This document shows, one piece after another, positions 43,491-54,116 of a DNA stretch of 64,000 nucleotides (positions are counted from its first letter, which is position 1; the number at the start of each line of letters is the position of its first letter). Source of the DNA: Ignatzschineria rhizosphaerae (lineage in GTDB: Bacteria; Pseudomonadota; Gammaproteobacteria; Cardiobacteriales; Wohlfahrtiimonadaceae); contig NZ_CP093379.1 of NCBI RefSeq assembly GCF_022655595.1, forward strand, positions 2,414,501 through 2,478,500, read 5' to 3'. A program made the position numbers and the translations under genes. A model generated the notes under the pieces. It ran no database searches. It was given only the letters and a program-made list of their open reading frames with translations, and was not told the DNA's origin.

Positions 43491-44933
43491 TTAATCAATT
43501 GTCACGATACGAAGACAGTTTGTTCCACCTTGTTGGAAATTAAATGAACCAAAAGTTACTAAAATTTGATCCCCTGTTTCAACAGCTTTATTCGCTTTTA
43601 ATACGCTGACAACTTGTCTTTGAATCTCATCATCTGGGGATGGTTTAAAGTCATAAAAAATCGGTTCAACACCACGACAAATGGTTAAACGTCCACAAGT
43701 ATCTTCATTACGCGTAATACCATAAATGGGAAGATCCGTTGTCACGCGGCTCATTAAAAGTGCGGTTGTCCCTGTTTCAGTTAAACACGCCACGGCTTTA
43801 ATATTAAAGTGGTTAGCAAGCACAATTGATGACATTGCGATCGCTTCATCAGTGCGCTCAAACTTAAATGGTTCATCACGAAGTGAATACCCCCCTTGTT
43901 TACCTGACATTGAGTAATCAACCTCACTCTCTGCCCCAATACAGATCTCTGACATCGCTTTCACTGTTTTAACAGGATATTTACCCACCGCTGTTTCCGC
44001 AGAGAGCATTACCGCATCTGTACCATCTAATACTGAGTTTGCAACGTCCATCACTTCAGCACGGGTTGGGGATTGATGCTCAATCATAGATTCCATCATC
44101 TGAGTTGCTGTAATGACTGCTTTATCTAATTGTCTTGCACGATTAATAAAGCGTTTTTGAACCCCTACTAATTTTGCATCACCAATCTCAACGCCTAAAT
44201 CACCACGAGCAATCATAATTGCATCTGATGCTTCAATAATCTCATCAATATTATCTAGTGCTTCAGTTCTCTCAATTTTAGCGACGATTCCCGCCTTTGA
44301 GCCAGCTGCCACTAAAAGCTCACGTGCTTCAATAATATCTGCACCTGTTTTAGGGAAAGAGACTGCGATAAAGTCTGTGTTAAAACCTGCAGCACAAATT
44401 AAGTCTTCTTTATCTTTCTCTGTTAGCGCGGCTGCTGATAAACCGCCACCTTTAAGATTAACCCCCTTACGATTTGATAAAGGACCTGCGACCACGACTT
44501 TTGTTTGAATCTCGCTTTCAGTAACGCCTGTGACATCAACAATAATATTGCCATCATCTAAAAGAAGCGTATCACCAATTTTAACGTCATTGACAAGCTC
44601 TTTATAAGCAATACCCACACGCTCATTATTGCCGGCATCTTCATCAAGTTTAGAATCAAGAATAAACGTTTGTCCTTCTTCTAACTCCACGCGGCCTTCT
44701 ACAAAGTTTTCAATACGAATTTTAGGACCTTGAAGGTCTGATAAAATTCCCACGCGAATCCCAAGCTTATTCGCCACTTCACGAACGGCTTCTGCTCTAG
44801 CAATATGTTCTGCATGCTCACCATGAGAAAAGTTAAGACGCACAATATTCACTCCGGCCTTAATAATCCCTTCTAATACTCCAGGTTTATCTGTTGCAGG
44901 TCCTAAGGTTGCTACAATTTTAGTACGACGCAT
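43491..44933 (-). CDS. pyk: pyruvate kinase
   Basis: 480 residues, a full-length enzyme that makes pyruvate and ATP from phosphoenolpyruvate and ADP. It has MRRTKIVATLGPATD, VRLNFSHGEHAEH, DLQGPKIRIENF, and the active-site block IMIARGDLGVEIG with AVITATQMMESMIEHQSPTRAEVMDVANSVLDGTDAVMLSAETAVG. The C-terminal allosteric domain is present. Length is closer to PykA than PykF. Divergent from hemN. Confidence 0.96.
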   Translation of the reverse strand: MRRTKIVATLGPATDKPGVLEGIIKAGVNIVRLNFSHGEHAEHIARAEAVREVANKLGIRVGILSDLQGPKIRIENFVEGRVELEEGQTFILDSKLDEDAGNNERVGIAYKELVNDVKIGDTLLLDDGNIIVDVTGVTESEIQTKVVVAGPLSNRKGVNLKGGGLSAAALTEKDKEDLICAAGFNTDFIAVSFPKTGADIIEARELLVAAGSKAGIVAKIERTEALDNIDEIIEASDAIMIARGDLGVEIGDAKLVGVQKRFINRARQLDKAVITATQMMESMIEHQSPTRAEVMDVANSVLDGTDAVMLSAETAVGKYPVKTVKAMSEICIGAESEVDYSMSGKQGGYSLRDEPFKFERTDEAIAMSSIVLANHFNIKAVACLTETGTTALLMSRVTTDLPIYGITRNEDTCGRLTICRGVEPIFYDFKPSPDDEIQRQVVSVLKANKAVETGDQILVTFGSFNFQQGGTNCLRIVTID

Positions 44934-45174
44934 TAATAACTACTCCTCTTTTGCTATGGAAAATTCTCATCGAAAATCAAAAAGCGTTGATCAATAAAGT
45001 ATAACGCTAATTTCAAAACTTAGCTCAATAAATCAAGAGAAAAGCGCCACAAGCTCCCTGTTTAAGATATAATAGTGCTCGCAGAAAATGGATTTCTTTC
45101 CAAAGTCTTTGTTGAGCGGACATTCGCTCATGAAATGTCTTCGAGCAGAAGCTGATCATTAGAGTATACGGAAT

Positions 45175-46551
45175 ATGACAAATAAAATATTTAATGAAGC
45201 CCTTATCGCTAAATACGATAAAGCAGGTCCTCGCTATACCTCCTACCCTACCGCCGTCCAATTTACGGAAGAATTTGGCGAAAAAGAGTATGTAGAGGCA
45301 GCGCAAGCATCTAATGCTAGAAAGAATCCATTATCACTCTATTTTCATATCCCCTTTTGTGCCACAATCTGTTTTTATTGCGGCTGTAATAAAATTATTA
45401 CCAATAACCGTAAGCGCTCAGAGCCTTATCTTAACCGTCTTTATAAAGAGATGGAGATGCAAGGAAAGCTCTTTAATAATAAAGCACCGGTAAAACAGCT
45501 CCACTGGGGTGGTGGTACACCGACATTCTTATCTCACGATGAGATGCGTACCTTAATGGATAAAACTCGCGAAGAATTTAATCTACTTTCAGATGATGAA
45601 GCCGAGATCTCTATTGAAGTTGATCCTCGTGAGGCTAATGCCGATACGGTGCGCTTCCTACGCTCTATCGGGTTTAACCGTTTAAGCATGGGGGTTCAGG
45701 ATTTTGATGATAAAGTGCAAGTAGCTGTCAACCGTATTCAGCCTAAAGAGATTACAATTGAAACATTAACAGCCGCAAGAGAATCGGGGTTTAACTCGAT
45801 CTCTCTAGATCTTATCTATGGTCTACCTTTTCAAACTGTCGATAGCTTTGCACAAACATTAGAAGATGTGATCGAACTCTCCCCCGATCGCCTATCTGTC
45901 TTTAACTACGCACATATGCCGCATCTCTTTAAAACACAAAAGCAGATGAATCCAGAAGATATGCCATCACCTCAAGAGAAGCTTCTTATTTTAAAACAGG
46001 TGATTGAGCGTTTAACAGATGCAGGCTACGTCTATATCGGCATGGATCACTTTGCAAAACCAACGGATCAACTTGCCATTGCGCAAAAAGAGGGATTACT
46101 CTATCGTAACTTCCAAGGTTACAGTACCCATTCAGATTGTGACTTAGTGGGAATGGGCATCTCATCGATTTCTCAAATTGGCGATATCTATGCCCAAAAT
46201 GCTAAAGCAATGCCACAATATGAAGAGATGATTGATCAAGGAAAACTCCCTATCATGCGCGGTGTTAAACTCTCACAAGATGATCTTATTCGTCGTCATG
46301 TTATTACCGAGATTATGTGTAACTTAAAACTAGATCTTGATAAAGTAAGTGAAGATCTTGGGATTGATGCTCGTGAATATTTTAAAACAGATTTACCAGA
46401 GCTTAATGCAATGCAAGATGATGGATTAATTATTATTGAGAACGATAAATATTATGTTCAAGATTCTGGCAGATTACTCATTCGTAATATCGGAATGGTT
46501 TTTGATGCTTATTTAAGAAAAAATGATAATAGATTCTCACGAGTTATTTAA
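45175..46551 (+). CDS. hemN: oxygen-independent coproporphyrinogen III oxidase
   Basis: 458 residues, radical-SAM enzyme of anaerobic heme synthesis. The cluster motif CATICFYCGC is preceded by YFHIPF. GGGTPTFL, EVDPREANADTV, GVQDFDDKVQVAVNRIQ and the HemN C-terminal domain follow. GPRYTSYPTAVQF near the start separates true HemN from HemW. The start ATG 45175 has a weak ribosome-binding site. No clear FNR box was found. Confidence 0.96.
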   Translation: MTNKIFNEALIAKYDKAGPRYTSYPTAVQFTEEFGEKEYVEAAQASNARKNPLSLYFHIPFCATICFYCGCNKIITNNRKRSEPYLNRLYKEMEMQGKLFNNKAPVKQLHWGGGTPTFLSHDEMRTLMDKTREEFNLLSDDEAEISIEVDPREANADTVRFLRSIGFNRLSMGVQDFDDKVQVAVNRIQPKEITIETLTAARESGFNSISLDLIYGLPFQTVDSFAQTLEDVIELSPDRLSVFNYAHMPHLFKTQKQMNPEDMPSPQEKLLILKQVIERLTDAGYVYIGMDHFAKPTDQLAIAQKEGLLYRNFQGYSTHSDCDLVGMGISSISQIGDIYAQNAKAMPQYEEMIDQGKLPIMRGVKLSQDDLIRRHVITEIMCNLKLDLDKVSEDLGIDAREYFKTDLPELNAMQDDGLIIIENDKYYVQDSGRLLIRNIGMVFDAYLRKNDNRFSRVI

Positions 46552-46598
46552 GTCAAAATAAGCCGTAACTCGCTGAATTATAAAGATTTAAAAAATCA

Positions 46599-46646
46599 AA
46601 CGGGTATTAAGTCCTCTATTTTAAAGGGGTCTTAATACCCGTTTTT
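46599..46646 (+). terminator. terminator after hemN
   Basis: AACGGGTATTAAG (46599-46611) pairs with CTTAATACCCGTT (46631-46643), then TTT. Confidence 0.9.
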
Positions 46647-47053
46647 CATTTCTGAGTTGATATAAAAAAAAAGCTATGTTAGCTTAAAACTAACCTCACA
46701 GGAGAACAAATGGGCGCTTGATACATTGTTTTAAATAAAAAATACACCATACAATGTGGAGCAGAAAGGAGATAATCATCATGGTTAATCATCAAAAATG
46801 ATAATAAAAAAGAGGTTAATAACAATAAAAAACCTTTAAAGAATTGAATTAGGTAATTTTATATATAATAATTTAAGAAAATATGTAATTAAAACAATAA
46901 AACTTAAACAATTCTCTTATTAAAAGCTCAATTAAACCTGTAGATCATGTGCCTAAGGTGGCATTAGTAAGTATTTTGGTTGGTCGACAAAATCGATAAC
47001 CATCAAAAATTTTATAACACCATGTCTATTTATCTATAACTGAGGAGGATATT
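46647..47053 (+). other. long AT-rich leader before yjcH, with minicistrons
   Basis: About 400 bases without a normal gene. Two tiny frames follow good ribosome-binding sites: MGA after AGGAGAACAA (46714-46722) and MVNHQK at 46781-46801 after AAAGGAG. They may be leader peptides or chance. No known riboswitch recognised. The acetyl-CoA synthetase gene often found here is absent. Confidence 0.4.
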
Positions 47054-47410
47054 ATGTCCAATTCTAATCAGGATACCGCTAAACGTGACTACGATGAAGT
47101 CGTTGACATCATAGCAAAGGATCCGAAATTTCATGCCATAGTGAAAAGGAAGCAGCGATATAGTCTCACGCTTCTTGCCCTAACACTTGGGTTGTATCTC
47201 ATCATTATCTTAGCTTCAAGTTTTGCCCGTGATTTAGTTGCAACACCCATTGGCGCCAATATGGTGACAACATGGGGAATTCCTGCGGGATTCTTCTTAA
47301 TCGTCTGGACAGTGGGATTAATTGCGCTTTACGTTAATCGTACTAATAAAGAATTTGATACCTTAAATAAAGAGCTCTTAGAGGAGGTTACTCATGAAAA
47401 GTTCAAGTAA
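47054..47410 (+). CDS. yjcH: DUF485 membrane protein YjcH
   Basis: 118 residues with two membrane helices ([22 protein letters not shown] and [20 protein letters not shown]), typical DUF485. It accompanies actP in most proteobacteria and overlaps it by 17 bases here. Start after GAGGAGGATATT. Exact role unknown, probably with the symporter. Confidence 0.93.
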   Translation: MSNSNQDTAKRDYDEVVDIIAKDPKFHAIVKRKQRYSLTLLALTLGLYLIIILASSFARDLVATPIGANMVTTWGIPAGFFLIVWTVGLIALYVNRTNKEFDTLNKELLEEVTHEKFK

Positions 47411-49133
47411 AACATGGTTAACCTTTATTCTGTTAGGTCTTAGCCTTTTCTCAATCTCCTTTGCAGCAGACTCTGCATTTGGTGATGGTGAAAAGAACTG
47501 GACAGCGATCAGTATGTTCTTTGTTTTCGTTCTTGCAACGCTCTATATTACTTATTGGGCGGCAAATAAAACAAAATCAGCCTCAGACTTCTACACCGCA
47601 GGGGGCGGAATCTCAGGATTCCAAAATGGACTTGCAATTGCTGGGGACTATCTATCATCTGCATCATTCCTTGGGATTACCGCCATGGTTTTCGCATCTG
47701 GGTATGATGGTTTAATCTATTCATTTGGATTCTTCATCGGTTGGCCAGTTTTCCTCTTCCTTATGGCAGAGCGTTTTAGAAACTTAGGTCGCTTTACCTT
47801 TGCAGATGTGACCTCTTTCCGTTTACAACAAACACCTATTCGTATTCTTGCCGTGTTCTCCACAATGGCAATCGTATTACTTTACCTTATTGCGCAGATG
47901 GTTGCCGCAGGTAAATTGATCGAAATGCTCTTTGGATTCCACTACAACGTAGCAGTATTTATCGTTGGGATCTTAATGGTTGTTTACGTTATCTTCGGGG
48001 GAATGCTTGCAACGACATGGGTACAGATGATCAAAGCGGTATTAATCCTCTTTGGTGCAACCTTAATGGCAGCGTATGTTCTCTTTAAAGTAGGCTTTAA
48101 CGTGGAGATTCTCTTCTCAGAATCTACCAAAATTCACCCATTAGGAGAGAAGTTAATGTCTCCTGGTAACGCGCTTAAAAACCCTATTGACTCAATCTCT
48201 CTAGGCATTGGTTTAATGTTCGGTACCGCAGGTCTTCCACACATCTTAATGCGTTTCTTCACAGTTAAAGATGCAAAAGAAGCACGTCGCTCTGTACTTT
48301 ATGCAGCAAGCTTTATCGGGTATTTCTATTTACTCATGTTCATTGTTGGATTCGGAGTAATCTTCTTTGTAATGGGCAACCCTGATTATACCATTGCCGG
48401 TATTACAGACTTACTCAAAAACCTTCGTGGTGGCGATAACATGGCTGCGGTTCACTTAGCACACGTTGTTGGTGGAGACGTATTCCTTGGCTTCATGTCG
48501 GCTGTAACATTTGCAACATTAGTCGCTGTTGTTGCTGGATTAACCCTCTCAGGGGCATCAGCAATCAGCCATGACTTCTATGCAAACGTCATCAAAAAGG
48601 GTAATCCTGTGATGAAAACAGAGCTCACAATCTCTCGTTTCACCACAATCGTACTTGGGGTTCTCTCCATCTACTTAGGAATCTTATTTGAGCATCAAAA
48701 CGTGGCGTTCTTAGTCGGTCTTGCATTCTCAATTGGTGCATCTGCAAACTTCCCATTACTCTTCTTATCAATGTACTGGAGCAAGCTCACAACAAGAGGA
48801 GCTGTATTAGGAGGCGCTGCTGGATTTATCGTTGCCGTGACCATCATTACTTTAGGACCTGCTGTTTGGGTACAAGTATTAGGCCATGATGAAGCGATTG
48901 TTCCCCTTAATAACCCAGCGATCTTCTCAATTCCTATTGCATTTATTGTGACATTTGTTGTATCTATCATGGATAACAGTAAAGCAGCACAAGAAGCTCG
49001 TGCGAAGTTTGAAGCACAATATGTTCGCTCACAAGTTGGTGGTGAAGGTATCTCTGAAGCAATTCAGCAATATCGTCAAGTAAATCACCCTGAGTTTATG
49101 GATGAACAAAAAGCAAAAAAAGTGACGGAATAA
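47394..49133 (+). CDS. actP: cation/acetate symporter ActP
   Basis: 579 residues of the sodium:solute symporter family, about 13 helices, with a cleavable-looking start ([14 protein letters not shown]). Diagnostic stretches: [65 protein letters not shown] and [18 protein letters not shown]. It imports acetate and related short acids. Coupled to yjcH by overlap. Confidence 0.96.
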   Translation: MKSSSKTWLTFILLGLSLFSISFAADSAFGDGEKNWTAISMFFVFVLATLYITYWAANKTKSASDFYTAGGGISGFQNGLAIAGDYLSSASFLGITAMVFASGYDGLIYSFGFFIGWPVFLFLMAERFRNLGRFTFADVTSFRLQQTPIRILAVFSTMAIVLLYLIAQMVAAGKLIEMLFGFHYNVAVFIVGILMVVYVIFGGMLATTWVQMIKAVLILFGATLMAAYVLFKVGFNVEILFSESTKIHPLGEKLMSPGNALKNPIDSISLGIGLMFGTAGLPHILMRFFTVKDAKEARRSVLYAASFIGYFYLLMFIVGFGVIFFVMGNPDYTIAGITDLLKNLRGGDNMAAVHLAHVVGGDVFLGFMSAVTFATLVAVVAGLTLSGASAISHDFYANVIKKGNPVMKTELTISRFTTIVLGVLSIYLGILFEHQNVAFLVGLAFSIGASANFPLLFLSMYWSKLTTRGAVLGGAAGFIVAVTIITLGPAVWVQVLGHDEAIVPLNNPAIFSIPIAFIVTFVVSIMDNSKAAQEARAKFEAQYVRSQVGGEGISEAIQQYRQVNHPEFMDEQKAKKVTE

Positions 49134-49170
49134 TAGATCATTAATAACAAGATCTTTAATTTGATCCTTT

Positions 49171-49208
49171 GGTCCTCGGTAGAATCGCTTCCTCTACCGA
49201 GGCTTTTT
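49171..49208 (+). terminator. terminator after actP
   Basis: CCTCGGTAGA (49174-49183) pairs with TCTACCGAGG (49193-49202), then a T run. Confidence 0.93.
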
Positions 49209-49283
49209 TATCCCCAAAAAAATGTTAAAAATCATGTTACTATCTGATCCATCAATATTCATTATTCTGATAGAACTATAATT

Positions 49284-50084
49284 ATGCCTTTTACCCTTTC
49301 ACACAGCATTGCCGGCATTGCGCTTCATAGAGTTTCTCTGCAAAAACTCTCCTTATCGGCGCTTATTATTGGCGCGATGATGCCCGATGCTGAGTACTTA
49401 TTACGGATGAAGATGTTGGGTGTCTTTGGACATACTTTCTTAGGAATTTGGCTCTTTGATCTTCCTTTAGGCTTACTCTTTTTTATCCTTTTTCAAAAAG
49501 TCATCAAAACACCGCTTATTTTAAATCTCCCTCAAGGCTTAAGCCAAAGATTCACGCCTTTTTTAGCAAATCCCCCTCCCCTTAAAACCTCTCTATTGCC
49601 TATTGAGCTCCAAAGCATAAAAGGAGTGATGCTGGTTTTACTCTCCCTATTTCTAGGAATTTTATCGCATATTTGCTGGGATGATTTTACCCACCAAACA
49701 GGCTTTTTTGTCACCCGTATTACACTCTTACAACAGGAAGCTACACTCTTTCACACCAAGCTCCCCTTTTATAAAATCTTACAACTTACAAGCTCACTAC
49801 TAGGCGCGATTGCCATAGCTCTTTGGATCTACTTCTTACCAAAACAAAAGGTTCGATTATTCAATCAAGCAAAATGGCGATATCAGGCATTATTTATGGC
49901 ACTTATCATATTTATTATAATGATCCGCTTAAGTGTTAGCTTCACTTTGCAATATGCTCATCTGATGGTTATCACTCTTGCTGCAAGTTTTCTCAGCCTC
50001 TTTTTAACTGCGCTTATTTGGCAATTTAAAAATAGTGATGCTTCATTCAAGATAATAAATCCCCAACCCAAAAATCCCTCTTGA
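49284..50084 (+). CDS. DUF4184 membrane protein
   Basis: 266 residues, beginning MPFTLSHSIAGIALHR and later GAMMPDAEYLL and SHICWDDFTHQTG. The conserved His and Asp of DUF4184 and the resemblance to membrane metal-dependent hydrolases are seen. Six or seven membrane helices. No function known for the family. Confidence 0.88.
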   Translation: MPFTLSHSIAGIALHRVSLQKLSLSALIIGAMMPDAEYLLRMKMLGVFGHTFLGIWLFDLPLGLLFFILFQKVIKTPLILNLPQGLSQRFTPFLANPPPLKTSLLPIELQSIKGVMLVLLSLFLGILSHICWDDFTHQTGFFVTRITLLQQEATLFHTKLPFYKILQLTSSLLGAIAIALWIYFLPKQKVRLFNQAKWRYQALFMALIIFIIMIRLSVSFTLQYAHLMVITLAASFLSLFLTALIWQFKNSDASFKIINPQPKNPS

Positions 50085-50226
50085 TAATCATCCTCATAAA
50101 AGAATTCAAATAGGGGATGCTCAACATTCTCCTCGTAAATCGGTACAATGGCTTTTGAAATTTATAAAAACAACTCATAATGATTGATCGTTTAAAGCAT
50201 CAATCAATGCAGATAGGGATTGGTAT

Positions 50227-51072
50227 ATGACATATTATATTGGTGCTCATGTTAGTGCTGCCGGCGGCGTACAAAATGCTGTTAAAAATGCCGAGGGTAT
50301 TGGGGCAAATGCTTTTGCACTCTTTACAAAAAATAATCGCCGCTGGGAAGGTCCTCCCCTTAAAAAGGCGGATATTGAAAGCTATAAACGCTTTTTAGAA
50401 GTTTATAAATTTAACGCAAAGCATGTCTTGCCTCATGCCAGTTATTTAATAAACCCAGGACATCATGAAACTGAAGCGCTCGAAAAATCTCGTCATGCGT
50501 TGCTTGATGAATTTCAACGCTGTGAGCAGCTCGGTATTGAACTCATTAATTTCCACCCTGGAAGCCACTTAAATAAAATGCCGGTCAATGATTGCTTAGC
50601 ACTCATTGCTGAATCAATCAATATCGTTCTTGATCATACGAAAGGCGTAACCGCTGTTATCGAAAATACCGCAGGGCAAGGCACGAATTTAGGCTTTGAT
50701 TTCGAGCATATCGCTCGCATTATTGAAGATGTCACAGATAAATCTCGCGTGGGGGTTTGTATCGATACATGCCATGCCTTTGCCGCAGGATATGAGCTTC
50801 GAACGGAAGAAGGTTGTGATAATACCTTTGCAGAATTTGATAAGGTCGTTGGCTTTGATTATCTAAGAGCCATGCACTTAAATGATTCTAAAGGCGCTTT
50901 TGACAGCCGTGTTGATCGCCATCATAGCTTAGGTAAAGGTGAGATTGGTGAAACGCCTTTTCGCTATATTATGCAAGATGAACGTTTTCAAGATATGCCT
51001 CTTATCTTAGAAACCATTGAGCCTGAGATTTGGAAAGAGGAAATAGCCTGGTTACGCTCTCTTGAGAAATAA
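50227..51072 (+). CDS. nfo: endonuclease IV (AP endonuclease)
   Basis: 281 residues (E. coli about 285). It cuts DNA at abasic sites in base-excision repair. Zinc-site segments are all present: [84 protein letters not shown] and [11 protein letters not shown]. Start ATG 50227 after AGGGATTGGTAT. Monocistronic. Confidence 0.97.
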   Translation: MTYYIGAHVSAAGGVQNAVKNAEGIGANAFALFTKNNRRWEGPPLKKADIESYKRFLEVYKFNAKHVLPHASYLINPGHHETEALEKSRHALLDEFQRCEQLGIELINFHPGSHLNKMPVNDCLALIAESINIVLDHTKGVTAVIENTAGQGTNLGFDFEHIARIIEDVTDKSRVGVCIDTCHAFAAGYELRTEEGCDNTFAEFDKVVGFDYLRAMHLNDSKGAFDSRVDRHHSLGKGEIGETPFRYIMQDERFQDMPLILETIEPEIWKEEIAWLRSLEK

Positions 51073-51096
51073 AAAATAGGGCTTCATAACCCTTCT

Positions 51097-51133
51097 AAAA
51101 AAAACACCCTATCAATCTTCAGAAAGATAGGGT
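51097..51133 (-). terminator. terminator after metE (minus strand)
   Basis: ACCCTATC (51106-51113) pairs with GATAGGGT (51126-51133), and the minus-strand transcript ends in eight U. May also serve nfo. Confidence 0.85.
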
Positions 51134-51269
51134 AAATGAGTCACACAATAAGTATTGATGAGCACTCATAAGGAGTAAGGTTACTAAAGCATTCAAAAAA
51201 ACTATGGAGAGAATGCTTTAGTATTTAATAGTGAGATTATTGCGCTCACTTGATTAAATCATCTTCGTA

Positions 51270-53555
51270 TCACAACGCCTTTTGATATCTTTGACGTAAT
51301 GATTTTGTTGCCGTCACAACATTTTTTAGGGCCGCTCGAACTTCATCCCACCCTCTTGTTTTAAGCCCGCAATCTGGGTTAATCCAGAGCTGTTCTTTTG
51401 GAAGATATTGAGTTGCATGTTCAATAAGCGTTTCAATCTCTGTAACTGTTGGGATTCTTGGAGAGTGAATATCATAAACGCCAGGGCCGATATCATTGGG
51501 ATACTTAAACTCCCGAAAAACGTTCAAAAGCTTCATATCTGAACGCGATGTTTCAATCGTAATCACATCAGCATCTAAATTGGCAATCGATTTAATAATC
51601 TCATTAAAGTTGGAATAACACATATGGGTATGAATCTGCGTCTCTGCTTTCACGCCGGAGCTACTTAAGCGAAAGGCTTTTTCTGCCCATGCTAAATAAT
51701 CCGCTTGTCGCTCTCTACGAAGCGGTAATAATTCTCGAATCGCTGGCTCATCTATTTGAATAATCGCCACACCCGCTTGCTCTAAATCGTGAACCTCATC
51801 TCTTAATGCTAAGGCAATCTGAAAAGCCGACGTTTGGTCTGATTCATCATCTCTTGGGAAAGACCAAGATAAAATCGTGACAGGACCTGTTAACATCCCC
51901 TTAACAGGCTTATCTGTTAAACTTTGGGCGAACTTAATCCAATCAATGGTAATGCCTTTAGGTCTTGAAACATCGCCATAGATAATCGGCGGTTTCACGC
52001 AGCGAGAACCATAACTTTGCACCCAACCAAACTGCGTAAAAGCAAAACCATCTAAGTTTTCACCAAAGTATTCAACCATGTCATTACGCTCAGCTTCCCC
52101 ATGAACAAGCACATCTAACCCAAGCTTTTCTTGCTCCGAAATGGCATAACGAATCTGATCATAAATCCCTTCATGATATTGCTGCTTATCGATCTCTCCT
52201 AAACGATATTTCCGGCGAATTTGGCGAATCTCATGAGTTTGAGGAAACGAGCCGATCGTCGTTGTCGGGAAAAGGGGTAGATTAAATTTATTTGCCTGAA
52301 TCTGCGAGCGCTTGGTAAAAGCTGTTTCTCGTTGATCATCCCCTGCTTTTATCGCTGCAACGCGTTGAGCTACGGCGAGATTATGAATGCGTGTGGAGGT
52401 TTCACGTGAAGCATGAATGTTATTAGACTTTGTTAAGGCTTCCTCAATCGCAGATCGCCCATCAGTAACGCCTAGAGTTAACGTTTTAATCTCTGCTATT
52501 TTCTGAATACCAAAGGCAAGCCAAGACTTAATTTCGGTATCTAACTTCTCTTCGGCATTTAAATCAACGGGCGAATGGAGTAATGAGCAAGAAGAGCCAA
52601 CCCATAATTGTCCTTCCCATTTTTCAGCAAGCGGCGTTAAAGTCGTCAAACTCTGCGCCAGATTATTAGCCCAAATATTACGGCCATCGACTATGCCTAC
52701 AGATAAAATCTTATCTCCAGGCCACTGGTTAACAACATTGGCAAGATCCCCCCGAATCGCATCAATATGCAGCCCTGCTACCGGAAGCTCGACAATTGTC
52801 TCTAAATTATCGGCAAGCTCATCAAAATAAGTGGTTAAAATGAGCTTATCACTAATTTTGGCAAGTTCTTGGTAAACAGCCTTAAAAGCGGCTCGCCACT
52901 TATCGCAAAGATCTAACACCAAAATAGGTTCATCTATTTGAATCCAATCAGCGCCACTTGCCTCTAGTTGAATTAAAATCTCTTTATAAGCTGTAGTTAA
53001 TGCAGGGACTAACTCTAATTTAGAAAACTGCTCCCCTTTAACACTTGCTAATTTTAGCCAAGTTAAAGGGCCTGTAATCACCGCTTTTACAGCTTGGGAA
53101 CTAAAGCCTTTGGCACGCTTGACGGTTTCAAATAATCGATCACTTGAAAGCTTAAAGACTTGTCCTTTTTCTATCTCTGGCACAATGTAATGATAATTAG
53201 TATCGAACCATTTTGTCATTTCTGAAGCTGGCGCATCTTCGCCGCTCGGCGCTCTACCTCTAGCGATACGAAAGAGGGTATCAAGTGATACCTTTTCCCC
53301 TTTAGGATGATTAAATCTTGGCGGGATAACGCCGAGTAAAACGGAAGTATCTAAAATATGATCATAAAAAGTAAAATCACCCACCGTTAAAAGATCAAGG
53401 TCTGCTTGCGCTCGCCAGCCATCTTCTTCAACGGCTTTAGCAATACTTCGTAGCTTTGCTTGATCAATTTCTCCTTGCCAATACTTCTCTAGCGCAAACT
53501 TTAATTCACGCTGAGCGCCCACTCGAGGAAATCCTAAAATATGTGCAACTGACAT
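51270..53555 (-). CDS. metE: cobalamin-independent methionine synthase
   Basis: 761 residues, full length. It transfers methyl from 5-methyl-THF-polyglutamate to homocysteine without B12. N-terminal half opens HILGFPRVGAQRELKFALEKYW. C-terminal half has PLFPTTTIGSFPQTHEIR, VHGEAERNDMVEYFGE, zinc ligands in THMCYSNF and the Cys in NPDCGLKTRGWDE. ATG follows AAGGAGACAGTCAG. It is controlled by a SAM-I riboswitch and terminator. With metH broken, it is the only intact methionine synthase here. Confidence 0.97.
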   Translation of the reverse strand: MSVAHILGFPRVGAQRELKFALEKYWQGEIDQAKLRSIAKAVEEDGWRAQADLDLLTVGDFTFYDHILDTSVLLGVIPPRFNHPKGEKVSLDTLFRIARGRAPSGEDAPASEMTKWFDTNYHYIVPEIEKGQVFKLSSDRLFETVKRAKGFSSQAVKAVITGPLTWLKLASVKGEQFSKLELVPALTTAYKEILIQLEASGADWIQIDEPILVLDLCDKWRAAFKAVYQELAKISDKLILTTYFDELADNLETIVELPVAGLHIDAIRGDLANVVNQWPGDKILSVGIVDGRNIWANNLAQSLTTLTPLAEKWEGQLWVGSSCSLLHSPVDLNAEEKLDTEIKSWLAFGIQKIAEIKTLTLGVTDGRSAIEEALTKSNNIHASRETSTRIHNLAVAQRVAAIKAGDDQRETAFTKRSQIQANKFNLPLFPTTTIGSFPQTHEIRQIRRKYRLGEIDKQQYHEGIYDQIRYAISEQEKLGLDVLVHGEAERNDMVEYFGENLDGFAFTQFGWVQSYGSRCVKPPIIYGDVSRPKGITIDWIKFAQSLTDKPVKGMLTGPVTILSWSFPRDDESDQTSAFQIALALRDEVHDLEQAGVAIIQIDEPAIRELLPLRRERQADYLAWAEKAFRLSSSGVKAETQIHTHMCYSNFNEIIKSIANLDADVITIETSRSDMKLLNVFREFKYPNDIGPGVYDIHSPRIPTVTEIETLIEHATQYLPKEQLWINPDCGLKTRGWDEVRAALKNVVTATKSLRQRYQKAL
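52398..52413. promoter_or_regulatory. parS-like site inside metE
   Basis: GGTTTCACGTGAAGCA matches the ParB consensus TGTTTCACGTGAAACA at 14 of 16 positions, with a perfect CACGTG centre. Coding location is normal for parS sites. Confidence 0.4.
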
Positions 53556-53633
53556 CTGACTGTCTCCTTAAATTTTATCCAGTTTATTGTGAAGGAAAGC
53601 ACCTCAAAGCCTCCCTCTCCTTTTCTGCTGGCG

Positions 53634-53675
53634 TAAAAAAGCCAACACTCTTTTCTCTTATCAAGCAGTGTTGGC
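53634..53675 (-). terminator. riboswitch-controlled terminator before metE
   Basis: GCCAACACT (53641-53649) pairs with AGTGTTGGC (53667-53675). The minus-strand transcript ends in U. Nearly the same arm sequence as the metF terminator. Confidence 0.92.
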
Positions 53676-53691
53676 ATCGAATCCAATCGCT

Positions 53692-53836
53692 TTTATCTCT
53701 CAGTAGATGTTTCTAAAATATCTTCAATTTTGATACTTTAGGTATTCATCACTGTAGGAGTTAGCACCTTAAATACCTTTTTCGTATCCAGGTTGCCGGG
53801 TTTCACAGGGCCTATCCCTCCACCACTCTTGATAAA
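53692..53836 (-). promoter_or_regulatory. SAM-I (S-box) riboswitch upstream of metE
   Basis: On the minus strand: P1 TTTATC (53836-53831) / GATAAA (53697-53692), core AAGAGTGGTGGAGGGA, GGCCCTGTGAAACCCGGCAACC split across two segments, AAGGTGCTAACTCC, and an extended P4. A terminator follows. Expected to switch metE off at high SAM. Confidence 0.96.
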
Positions 53837-54013
53837 TGTTCGCTGTTGTCAGCGTGTTTTTATAATACGCATACTCTTTTTTAAAAAGCAAATTATTTAT
53901 CTCTCCCTATTTTTATTTTTTGGATTAATCTCCTTTTTAAAACCAATCAATATACTTTTCCACTAACTATCTAAGTACTCATGAAAACAGAGAATTATCC
54001 TCTTTTTTCACAA
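53837..54013. other. intergenic, metE promoter region
   Basis: AT-rich region between the metE riboswitch and the rbsK terminator. No gene seen. Confidence 0.4.
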
Positions 54014-54046
54014 TAAAAAAGAGATTAATGCTACTCATTAATCTCT
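54014..54046 (-). terminator. terminator after rbsK
   Basis: GAGATTAAT (54021-54029) pairs with ATTAATCTC (54037-54045), minus-strand transcript ending in U. Confidence 0.85.
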
Positions 54047-54116
54047 AGTAAATTGCTCTAGTAAACTATTTAAATTTTTCTTATGAATGCTGATTTTTTA
54101 ACTAAAAAACTACAAA

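Noticed and set aside
45025-45306. 93-codon minus-strand ORF over the hemN start
   Set aside because: It is antisense to conserved hemN codons and lacks family similarity.
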